Assembly: GCA_965153455.1 (NCBI GenBank) | Contig: OZ234502.1 | Coordinates: 3,761,267-3,825,266, forward strand | Source: Sphagnum compactum | Lineage: Eukaryota; Bryophyta; Sphagnopsida; Sphagnales | Direction: 5' to 3' | Length of the DNA: 64,000 nucleotides | In this document: piece after piece, positions 46,601-57,410 of the stretch | Numbering within the stretch: position 1 is the first letter of the stretch | How the letters are laid out: every line of letters starts with the position of its first letter | Made by a program: the position numbers and the translations under genes | The notes under the pieces: model-generated | The model's input: the letters and a program-made list of their open reading frames with translations, nothing else | Database searches by the model: none | Told to the model about the DNA's origin: nothing

Positions 46601-49600
46601 TATTAGTACCACTTTCATTCATCAGTCCATTCTTCCACGATTCATTTCATTCCAACTGTATCATTGTTTGTGACTCAAGAAGGCCTTTTCTTATTAGGAT
46701 TGATGATGGAAGACCCAAATTAGGGGTTGCCAAAGAAGCCCAAAAATGTATCGTGTTCTTCACAGATTTTTCTCCTCCTTTTTGCTCCAAGGATTCTGTT
46801 TTTTTTTCAAGAAATGACGAATTGGTCATGGTAACTTCAAGCAAACAACTTGTGCATAGAAGTCCATAGAAGAAAATTGTGCTCCTTGAGGGCCCTGGAG
46901 TCCAGGTGAGGTTGAAATGGTGTGGGCCATACTGGTGGCACAGCTGTAGAGCATCTGCTGGTCTTGTCCATGGGTGACCGGCCCTCTAGATAGTTAACAA
47001 AGAAGATGAAGCAATTAAACTTGGGTTCTCAACCTCCTAGGGATGGAGTCAACCTCTGAGACTTTGTGACTCCATCAGTACACTGATCATCTCAGAACCT
47101 TGATGTGTTGTGAAGCATAATAGGTTAGTCCCTATGTTGCTGGAAATTGGGAAATATGGTTCCTTGTATACACCATTACTGTACCTCTCCAAAATCATTC
47201 TGGGATATTGCAGTTTGGTTTTGCTATATCTATGCATATTGCACATGCCCTTTGCTACATGCAAGCAACTGGTGGTCATGATGCACTGCTGCATATGCAA
47301 ATAGAAGTTATTTTCTCAATTGCTTGACAAACCTCTCTATTCCAGGAGTTGAGGTGGGTAAGGATGTAAAAAGATTGTGTATGAATTCAGGCAGGATGCC
47401 ATCATGCGTAGTTTACTCAAGTAGGACTTTGTCTGAAGATGCAAGGTAACGTGCAGAATTGACTACCACTACATTGAATGTGCAACAACATTCATATTGA
47501 GTGAAGGACAGCTTGTATTATGGACCCTTATCACTGCCATTATGACCAGACTGAAATCCATGGTGACTCTTCTGAAAGCCCTTTGTCTAGACTCACTGTA
47601 ACACCACTGTTCTGTTTGGAATTGTCAGTGTCCAATTGTTCAACACTGGATGATACCATGGATTTCTGATCCAGCTGGTTTCAACAACATTAAAAGATGC
47701 ATCTCATCATGATAGCAAAATGTGTAAAATTTGCATCTTTCTCTTTCAGTTCACGCTCCATCTGTCTCACCTTCAATTCAAGCTCCATAATTCCTTTTAC
47801 TTCATCATTACCTTTCTCACCCTCTTTATGAGATCCTTCTGAGATGTTCTTACTGGTCTTGGCTGTTGTTGCTATGACATAAATGCCTGCATCATCTTCG
47901 GTCATATCCATAGTCTCCCTTGATTGGTTTTTCTCACTGGCAACATTTTTGTTTTGTTGCATGGTCCTCTGAAGCATGTCCGGCAGCCATATCTACATCC
48001 ACTGGACTATGCTGTGTCATCTGGTCATTATCCAGTTCAGTACTTAAAACTCTTTGGTCATGAAGTGTGCTTTGCAGCATTGGGGGATCATCACAAACTT
48101 TTCTGTCTTCCAAAGCAGATTCAGTCTTTTGGCTCTCATCCTCTAACTCCATGTCTAGGAGATCATCAGCCTCATCCTCTAAGTCCACCCAGATCTTGTC
48201 TTCAAGTGCGATTAGTTGTTCTTCATCTTCTTCATCATCAAAGGTTTCAAAAGACGCTGTATCAAAGGGACTGTTTACTGGGACAACTGAGGCATCAAGT
48301 GGTTCATTTTTGGAATCAGAGATAAGTGCGGAGTCCTGGGGTGGGCAAACATATTTTTGGTCCCTGTTAAAATTTGTCAATTTGTGAGATTTCAATTATT
48401 GGGTGGCATCATTATATGGGTGTTTACATCTTGGTATAGTAGTTCCCAGGCACAAATTGTGTAAATATTACCATTGTTTAACCGAAATGGTGGTTGCTGC
48501 AGCATTTACTCATCAGGCACACGTTAGATGTGATGCACATTGAGAAGAATGTTTGTGAGAGTATGATCAAGTTCATATTTGGATTGAAGGACACAATCAA
48601 GGTTCGACGGGACATGGAAGTGTGTGGAATCTGAGAACATCTATGGTTGAAACGGGATCCTCAAAGGCCGGGCAAGATTTTTAAACCTGTTGCCCCCTAT
48701 GTCCTTAGACCAAAAGAGCTCCAAACTTTCATGAATAGGTTAGCCTCTTTGAAAGTGCCAACAGATTATTGCGGCTCATTAGGAAAACATATCATGGATA
48801 AGAAACTTGGGTTAATGAAGAGCCATGATTGGCATGTTTTAATGCAACAATTAATGCCTCTAGCTCTGAGGGGCCTAATGGATGCTCATGTACGTTTAAG
48901 TTTGATGCGCCTTAGTCGAGTGTATCATAACATATGTGCAAAGGTTTGGGATCCAATTGACCTACCAACCCTAAGGGAAGATGTAGCAATCACTCTTAGC
49001 ATGCTTGAATGGGAATTCCCGGGAGCATTTTTTGATGTGATGTCACATTTAACATTGCACATTGTAGAAGAACTAGACATTTGTGGCCCAGTTCATACTC
49101 GCTGGATGTACCCAATAGAACGGGCCATGAAGGTTTTCAAAGGTTATGTTCGTAATAGGTCAAGGCCAGAGGCTTCCATGGCAGAAGGTTACATTTTGGA
49201 CGAGACAATTGGGTTTGTCACCGAATATCTACAAGATTTCCGCCATGTTCAACATAGAATCTGGGAGGCAGATGAAGAGGAGGGGGTTTATGGTGAAGTT
49301 GTGGAAGGGGCTGCCACAAAGTTGACTCTGGACCCTGTAACACGAGATGTGGCACATCAATATGTGATCACAAATGTGGCATGTTTAGCACCGTGGGTTC
49401 GGTACACAACCCTTAACCCCTTAAACCCCTGTTGGAAAATTGTAAAGAGGTCATAGATGCATGGGTAAGTTACTTTCTTGTTGAACAACTAACTAAAATT
49501 AATAAACTTAATGTGGGGCTTGGCTATTGGGGGTGCAGCATGTATGAGCAAGAAACAATTCGGATAAGGCAGTTAAGAGCAGAATTTGAAGCACAATGGC

Positions 49601-50400
49601 GGATGGGGCATAGAACAAGAAGCAGGCATGTGGAGTTTCCACCAGAGCTCCAAGAGGTGCAAAACTTGGCAAGTTGGGTTCGTGAAGCAATTCGGAGCCA
49701 TATCGCACAAGGGGGCGTGCTTGAAGACCAAGATGCACTCCATCTATCAGTTTTGCCATCCCCTTTTGCTTCAAGGTACACAAGAATGAAGGCATATGGA
49801 AATCATTACAGAGTTTCTATAAATACCACTGACAACACAAGTGCCACATACGATTCTGGAGTTGCATCAGTTTTCCATCAAGAGCAGCAGTCAACAGAGG
49901 GTACGAGACTTGGGGCGCTTCAATATGTGGGGATATTGAAGGACATAATTTTGCTAGACTATGGCCCTATATCCCAACCAGTAATATTGTTCAAATGTGA
50001 TTGGGTAAGAAATGGATTAGACAGATGGGGGAATCCCACATATAAGCGTGATGATGATGGGTTTTTGTTGGTACATTTTCGACAATTGAAAGCACGGGTT
50101 GATGAACCTTATGTATTTCCAGCCCAGGTGCAGCAGGTTTTTTATGCAGATGACCCTAACATGCCAGGATGGAAGGTTGTCCTCCACAAAGAACCAAGGT
50201 CCAAACGCATTCTAGTATCTGATAGTGATGAAGTTACCATGGTAGACAACTTAATTGGAGTAGATGTGCCTCTGGAATTTCCAGAGGTACCAAGGAACAT
50301 GGCACTTGTTGGTGCAATTGAATTGACCGGAGCTGATGCAATTCTAGCTGCCGAAGAGCTTCAAAGGTCATCTGGTGAGGATGAAGTTGGCCTTGAATGA
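43637..50400 (+). CDS. tnp2: tnp2 (TNPD-like) CACTA transposase, two main exons, damaged
   Basis: Encodes the element's catalytic transposase. Exon 1 (43637-45448) begins MSMPLDDPRRQKARDDKLWK and has the transposase-associated N-terminal motif (RCPCTKCEGTG, V-R-N-H-L). The tnp2 domain follows (HIHACVNGCILF, CPKCGATRYKKF, RLGLATDGVNPF, NAWSTWPVLFLIYNLPPWLV, TIHDFPGYGLVSGC). A 3,054-bp GT-AG phase-0 intron follows, and joining gives QYWE/HLLIRHTLDVMHIEKN, as in the family. Exon 2 (from 48503) has DUF4218 (MKSHDWHVLMQQLMPLALRG, DICGPVHTRWMYPIERAMK) and DUF4216 (ALQYVGILKDIILLDYGPIS, AQVQQVFYADDPNMPGWKVV), ending TGA at 50398. Damage is an in-frame TGA at 48632 (probably Arg CGA to TGA) and a frame change near 49425-49540, where a short intron (49467-49539) is also possible. 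The start is uncertain because the frame is open 18 codons upstream. Confidence 0.88.
45534..48395 (-). pseudogene. duplicated acidic/coiled-coil exon inside the tnp2 intron
   Basis: Two minus-strand copies of an exon-like segment lie head-to-tail in the tnp2 intron: 45731-46192 and 47736-48193, nearly identical. Both encode WVDLEDEADDLL.MELEDESQ, then STLHDQRVLST, MTQHSPVDVDMAAGHA and, in an overlapping frame, LELKVRQMERELKEKDAK. Copy 2 extends upstream into FDDEEDEEQLIALEDKIW; copy 1 extends downstream into a coiled coil (QEAAVEQERIEMLEKRV). A further ~75-bp direct repeat ('gatcattggtttcacacttt') occurs at 45534 and 46187, framing copy 1. The protein is unknown to me. Its antisense placement argues that it is captured DNA and not part of tnp2. 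Confidence 0.6.
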
Positions 50401-52300
50401 ATAGTTGTCTTATGGGGATCTGGCAGCTCTTGCCACACGTATTTCAAGAGCTACAGGCACACAGGTAAGTGTCCTTGAGCTGACTTTGTAGGCACTCACT
50501 ACAGGATCTGCTCCCATGTTTAGAGCTGAAACATATTTATGAGTCGTTCTGATGGTATGGGCTTCCTGGAGATATTGCAGATCCTTTGGAGATCCTCTTT
50601 ATGTGCTAACCGCCTTTGGATTCTGAATGTAGACAGGTTGCACCCAGTGGTAAAAAATTAATATCATACTACAGTATTATTTGTTTAACACAAATCTCTC
50701 TTTGGCAAGAAAGAGAATAATTAAGGCCCTGATTAAGGTCCTAATTAGGCTACTAATCACAAATGATTAGCGAATGGGGTTGATTAGCATTTGTGTGTGT
50801 GTGTGTGTGTGTGTTGTGTGTTGTGTGAGAAGGAAAGCGCATGGTGTGTGAGCTGAGTTGAGCTGAGCTGAAAGGTCATCTGAGCTTGAGGGTTTTCTTG
50901 AAGCTGGGGCTTATGGGATATCAGAGACATTGGTTGAAGAGCCAGTGGAGGATAACAAGATGTGCTTGTGCCACTATGTGACTGCTATGATGTGGTTATG
51001 TTGTTGTTAACTGGTATTTTTTTCAATGTCTAGGTACCTGTTGCAGTTGGGGGAAGTGGTGATGTTCATCATGATTGCCTGAAGTGCTTGATAAGCAATA
51101 AGGATAATTCCATTACAGAGGTTCATGAATGACAAGTGCTGAACGAGCAGGGTTTTGTGCACAATGTAAGAGGGACTTATGTTTGCTTGATATTTGGTGC
51201 TGATTGGTGGGTGCTGATCAGATACAGCAAGAGTGCTATAGCCATAAAAGAAATCTTTCCAAAGATCCAAGACTTGCAATCTATGAAGTAATGAGGTAGG
51301 ATAACTCTGTGGCACCATTTGTAGTGCCTAGGGTGGTGGGAAGACAACAGCAGCATGGCTGCGACACATAGGCTGGAGGCAACAACGTTGAGCAGTATTG
51401 ATGGAATTTCTTTTACAACATTGTCAGGACACTTCAGAGCTGAAACTCAATAGAAACAGGGCTGTGATGAACTTTATGGATTTAGAGATCTATTCTAGCA
51501 CAGGCTGCATTCATATACTTGGTTGCCTTCCAGGCATATACACAGTTGGAAGAGGACTAATGTTATACTGAATGAGCATTTGGATCATTCCGTTTGCAAA
51601 TGCAAGTAGCTCACAGAATACCATCAATTGAGCAAGCATGATTTTAGGAGGGCTGGAGCATGTATAGACCTCTTACCGTGAGGATTTAAGCATTGATGAA
51701 CAAAGGTTCATTTCAGAATAGAGAGATCTTGTTTATTGAAATCATCTGATAACTGTTTGATCAGTTCTAATTTCAACACGTGCATTATATATGATATTAT
51801 CCTCGAGTGCTCAACTGAATTGAGATCTGCCTTAGTGTAATGAGTTGGGTCAGAGTTCCCAGTTGCTACAGTGAAATTTGACACTGTTTAGCTGATGATG
51901 TTTGCCTCACTCAGAACATCTTGATTGTTCGAAATTTTATGTTTTCATAATGACGACACATAATCTCTTCAGTTGGAAATGAGGAGCTTGTGGATTAGTA
52001 GTCGTGAGCAGCAGATATTGCTCGCTTTGTTGTCCCTCACATTCGGTCCCTATGACAGACAGTACCAGAAAAAAGCAGGTGTACTTGTAAGGTATTATAC
52101 CAGGACTAAAGAGAGCTTGGTCTTGATCTTCCTTGTTTGCAGGGGAGTCCAAATTACACTCTTCCTCTCTATTTCCCATCTGTGGCTCCACCGAACTTTG
52201 TTGTTACTCTTGTGTTGTGCCCACAAAATTCTAATAGAGAAGAATTTTTTCTTACTGAATAATATCAGGCAGATTTGCAGAAGCGGAGGTCATCATCATA
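50401..52300. other. element-internal DNA with (GT)n microsatellite
   Basis: A (GT)n tract lies at about 50793-50830 and a 'gagctgagttgagctgagc' tract follows. No coding motif recognised. The right part may be the 5' leader/intron of the captured RHM gene, since a TATCAG acceptor-like site lies at 52263-52268, 33 bp before its ATG. Confidence 0.45.
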
Positions 52301-53062
52301 ATGGGGGAAGCCACATACACTCCCAAAAACATCTTGATAACTGGTGCAGCAGGATTCATTGCATCTCATGTTGCCAACAGACAGATGCGCAACTACCCAC
52401 ATTACGAGATCGTGGTGCTAGACAAGTTGGATTATTGCTCCAACTTGAAGAATCTGTTGCCCTCCAAGTCCTCCAAGAATTTCAAGTTTGTGAAAGGTGA
52501 CATTGGGAGTGCAGATCTTGTGAACTACCTTCTCATTACTGAGGGTATTGACACCATTATGCACTTTGCCGTCCAAACTCATGTCGACAACTCATTTGGC
52601 AACAGTATTGAGTTCACAAAGAACAACATCTATGGGACCCATGTGTTGCTGGAGGCATGCAAAGTGACAGGCACTGTCCACTGCTTCATTCATGTGAGCA
52701 CATATGAGGTCTATGGAGAGACTGAGGCTGATGCAATTGTTGGAAACCATGAAGCATCGCAGCTGCTTCCCACAAATCCCTACTCAGCCACTAAGGCTGG
52801 TGCAGAAATGCCGGTGATGGCATATGGCCGCTCATATGGGTTGCCTGTCATCACCAGACGAGGCAATAATGTGTATGGACCAAACCAATTCCCAGAGAAG
52901 CTCATTCCCACATTCATTCTTTTGGCCAGGGGAAGCCCCTCCCCATCCATGGAGATGGATGTAATGTGCGAAGCTACCTGTACTGTGAAGATGTGGCTGA
53001 AGCGTTTGAGGTTGTGCTGCACAAGGGAAGTGTTGGTCATGTTTACAATTTTGGGGAATAGA
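52301..53062 (+). pseudogene. RHM1: captured RHM (UDP-rhamnose synthase) dehydratase domain
   Basis: Starts MGEATYTPKNILITGAAGFI and follows the N-terminal UDP-glucose 4,6-dehydratase half of plant RHM for about 250 residues: G-A-A-G-F-I-A-S-H NAD-binding loop, VVLDKLDYCSNLKNLLPSKS, KGDIGSADLVNYLLITEGID, HFAVQTHVDNSFGNS, ENNIYGTHVLLEACKVTG-like, NPYSATKAGAE (catalytic YxxxK kept), NNVYGPNQFPEKLIP. Damage: the catalytic triad motif S-T-D-E is S-T-Y-E (Asp lost), and a one-base loss near 52932 shifts the frame so that the family block with V-R-S-Y-L-Y-C-E-D-V-A-E-A-F-E is only readable in the next frame. Similarity ends near 53060. The 3,5-epimerase/4-keto-reductase half is absent. A full RHM is about 670 residues. 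Confidence 0.93.
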
Positions 53063-53599
53063 GGGAAGGAAGTGTGACTATGGACGGTGTGAAACCGCCG
53101 AGAACTCCCCAAAAGGCAGGGTTTGTTTCTCCAAGAGCTTCTTCTTCTTCGTAGTTGTCTCTTCCTCCCAATTGTCGTAGCTGTGGCTCTCCTGCTCCTG
53201 CTGTTATTGCTGTTGTATGGACGCATTGAGATTTGCAGCTTCGTTTTTGCTGCTGCACCTGAGACTTGAAGGACTTGAAGTTGTTACTACTGTTTCCATA
53301 TGGCCTCCAAGACAATTCCGAAGAGTTGAAAGATCTTCGAAAGGACCCGCCTACATCATGCAGAGCCGGGTGCTCATCCTCCTTCCTTTTACCCCCGTCG
53401 TCCCAATCTCTCGCCACTATTTTTGTCGTTCTGAAAGTATTACTTTTCCTGTGTGTAATCTTTTGTCTTGATAGTTGAAGAAATGGTCGTATCTGATCAC
53501 CTCATGACTGCGTGATATGGCTGTGAGTTTGTGACTGTGTAGAGAATGGCTTTTGAAAGGTGCTGCATTCTCTAGGGTTTAGTTGGTTCAAAATCCGTA

Positions 53600-53800
53600 T
53601 GTCTTTTGGTCTCTTCTGTATTCAGTCATTTGTGACTGTGCTTTAGGCAGCAGTTATCATGGCACATCATCAACCAAGCTTGTTTTGTTAGGGTTTAGTT
53701 CACAATGGTTATGTATTTGTGGTCTGTTCTTTCTTCTTTGTTTTGTCATTTGTGCTTTGAGCAGCCATCACGGAGCATCATCAACCAAGCTTTGTTTCAG
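53600..53800 (+). repeat. imperfect tandem duplication in intron 1 of the E2 copy
   Basis: 'tagggtttagttggttcaaa' ... 'gtgctttaggcagcagttat' ... 'catcatcaaccaagcttg' at 53573-53690 is followed by a diverged second copy at 53688-53795 ('tagggtttagttcacaatgg', 'gtgctttgagcagccatcac', 'catcatcaaccaagctttg'). The unit is about 115 bp. Confidence 0.7.
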
Positions 53801-54032
53801 GATGCTTGATGAGGACAGCATTATGCTCTCCTTTGACCCTTGCTGAACAGGTCTTTCATGTTCTAGTACTGGTTTTTTTCTTCTTCTCTATATTCTGGTT
53901 ATATCCGTAATGATCTCTTAGTAGAACAGCACCTTAACTTAATACATTTGACCTCCTTCATGCATGCACACAAAAAGAATGCCGGGGTCTTCTAAGAGCA
54001 TCCTGTGTGAGTGCTTTTGCATTCATTGCTAA

Positions 54033-54495
<463 letters not shown>

Positions 54496-55390
54496 TCAAT
54501 GGGTATAATGAACCACATGTCCAAAACAGATGGAAGGGATCTGACTTAACCACATATATGTGAAATTGCAGAGAATTTCCCACAATAGTCAGTTGAAGGC
54601 AACATGACAATGTGTGCAGTCATAACATTATGAGAGTGGGTAGGTGCTACGGGAAATTGTATCAGGTTTGAGGCTGAAGGACTTCCAGGTGGCCCATTTT
54701 AGGTCACTATTCCATGTGAAGTACATATGACCAAGTTGTTACCCACATAGATGTATCATTTTGTTCTTGGTTCCTTGGAACTGCGCAGGTTGCATTTAGA
54801 ACGAAGGTGTTTGATCCTAATATCAATAGCAATGGGAGTATTTGCTTGGATCTCCTCAAGGAGCACTGACAATTTCTAAGGTTCTTTGCTCATCCTCATC
54901 CATGTCGGTGTGCATTTCAGATGGTTGTTAGTATTCAATCCCCAACCACGTTTAAATAGGTGTATCAATAGTGAGCATTGCTAGTCACTGGTGTGTTTCC
55001 AGAGTTGTTATTCCAAGATTTGTACCTGGAGTGTCCCTATGCAATTTTGAATAGGGTTTCTTCCAGTTTTTTAATGTAGGAGTAAGTACTTTGTTATGGG
55101 ATTGTTGGAACTTGGATGGATCAACAGGAATATTGGACTTCATGTTCCTTATGGGCTCTCTAATGTGTTCGGAAAGCCCTGTTCTGGATCTGTGCTGGTT
55201 AGTTGGCACATTTCAGTTCAAGTGCATATATCTGAAATATTTTTCTCTTACCACTTAACATGCAAATTTGGTATGAACTTTGTGCTTAACCCTGAACCTT
55301 GTATTTTAATCCTATTTTTTTTTACTAACCTGGACCTCTAAAGTTTTGCTTGGTTTTGATGGTTGAGATGTGGAAATTAACAAGTCTTGA

Positions 55391-55543
<153 letters not shown>

Positions 55544-55546
55544 TAA

Positions 55547-56180
55547 ACATTTTGTAGTTGGCTGTAATAACATTTATGAGCAAGAAATTATGTATTGAGT
55601 GAAGTTGGGGTTCAGATAGAGCTTCTTATTCTGAGATATTCTTTGGGTAACCCTTTCCAGGGTTTGCATATTGTCTGGTTATGGTTGTTAAGGGGGACAA
55701 TAACATGTGTTTTCATGTCTGGTTTCTGATGTGTGCTTTAGTCACATGTCTAACCATCAGGACTATCGGGGCTGACTTTGGAACCAACTCATGCATTACA
55801 TGGACTATGTGCCATGAGACCCTCACTTGTACTGGATAATTGTTGGAATGAAATAGATTATTTCCACATGTCAAACCCACATATTGTAATCTTGAGGGGA
55901 TTAATTGGACCTTCTTGTTGAATACACATATACATTGTTTTGCTTCATCAAGTGATAAACTATTGTAAGTAAATTGATATCTTCAGTTGTAAATTGTCTT
56001 CTAAATGTTTATGGAGCAAGCTACTAAAAGTTGGGGATAGATACATTATTTTAGGTGTGGCAAAATAGATTAGGTTATTTTTCACCTATATCCTAAACCT
56101 TATCAATGGGATTGTCATTTGTAGGCAACCCTAATCCTAGACATGCCTAAAAAAAAAGTGTACCTAGCTTACCAAAAGAC
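55547..56180. other. element-internal DNA 3' of the E2 copy
   Basis: Probably 3' UTR and flanking DNA of the captured E2 gene, followed by AT-rich sequence. No other feature was seen. Confidence 0.5.
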
Positions 56181-56408
56181 CATAGTTGGCATATTTTGGT
56201 TGCACATGCAACTATGAGTATATACATATCAATGATATACGATGATATATCAAATATATACGGTGATATATCACAGAACTCATCCAAAGGTTGGGATGAA
56301 GGCGATTATAGTTGCACCATAGTTGCATACACACCCAAAAAGGGCGCATAGTTGCAAAAACAGTTGCATGCGACAGGCAGTTGCATGTGGTGTGGTTGCA
56401 TATGACAG
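56180..56408 (-). repeat. CACTA right subterminal region
   Basis: Contains several 'gttgcat', 'catgcaact' and 'agttgcatgcgac' motifs and 'tatatacggtgatatatc'-type sequences that match, in reverse order, those just inside the left end (27145-27330). The 110-bp G-box array of the left end is absent here, so the ends are asymmetric. Confidence 0.8.
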
Positions 56409-56422
56409 AATTTCTAGTAGTG
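56409..56422 (-). repeat. CACTA right terminal inverted repeat
   Basis: AATTTCTAGTAGTG, exact complement of 27131-27144, followed by TAA, the duplicated target. Confidence 0.93.
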
Positions 56423-57110
56423 TAATATCTTAAACCATGAAACAAAAAGATATTTTAAAATATTTATTCCATGCTCAATATATCATGCCCTACATATTGA
56501 TTCAAGTAAATGAAGGTATTGCAAAGTTGGTCACATTATTGGTAGAAGGTCACTTGAACAAAGTTATGGAGTTTAAATACAATACCTATATCATATTGTG
56601 ATAATTCATTAACCATGAAACATAAGAATAATTTTTAAATACTTGATTCCCCGCCAATATATCATGCAATTCATGTTTTTCAAGATTATTTGTTCACCTT
56701 ACATTATGATTTAACATATATATAAATGGACATAATGCAAAATTGGTCACATTGATGGTACATGGGTTTAAGGTTTAATGTAAATTTTACTACTTAATGT
56801 TAGAATTCAGAGTTTGTCAAAATCAAAAAATAAAAAGTTCATGTTTAACGTTTTTTCAATGATGTACATATTTATGTTTTTCCTTTTTAAAGTTGTAAAC
56901 TCATTTCAAAAAAAAAAACATAAAGTTTTTAATTTAATAAAAAAATTATGCATGTTTATAAATAATAATTAAAAAATGATTTTCTAATTTATTAATCCTA
57001 TGTATGATTGAACATTTATTTAAAGCTTTTTAAACATATAATAAATAATTTATAAACTAAAATAATTATATAGTAGGTCGATAATATTCTAAAACTTTAT
57101 GAACATTCTC
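56423..57110 (+). repeat. host repeat resuming after the CACTA element
   Basis: Continues the sequence cut at 27130. It matches 16253-16380 in the same orientation ('tcttaaaccatgaaacaaaa', 'tattccatgctca') and the reverse complement of about 19640-20370 over some 650 bp ('gattccccgccaatatatca', 'tttaaggtttaatgtaaatt'). Confidence 0.88.
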
Positions 57111-57114
57111 ATAC

Positions 57115-57410
57115 TTAGTTTGACAGAGAGAAGATGAGAATCTAACACAATTGAAAGAGTGAAAAAATGAGAGAAAAAAATTTGAGGTGGTGTGAGTGGG
57201 AAGGATACATTGACAAAGTTTGCTGAATGCAAGTCCAGAGAGAGTGAGAGAGAAGTTATTTTGACAAACTAGAAAGAGAAGGATTTTGACAGACTAGAGA
57301 GAGAGACATCGAGGATGAGATTCTAACATAATTGAAATAGTGAGAGAAAGAAGGATTTTGACAAACTAAAGAGAGAGAAAGAGAGAAAAAAAAATTCTTG
57401 TTGGTTGAGA
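57115..57410 (+). repeat. GA-rich degenerate tandem repeats
   Basis: Variants of 'gagattctaacacaattgaa' followed by 'agtgagag' and 'ttttgacaaactagagagag' recur two to four times over ~290 bp. They are purine-rich on this strand and not coding. Confidence 0.75.

Noticed and set aside
53043-53417. 124-codon minus-strand frame between the RHM and E2 copies
   Set aside because: It overlaps E2 exon 1 and the RHM end in antisense. It is Ser/Arg/Asn-rich without a motif, so it is best explained as a shadow.
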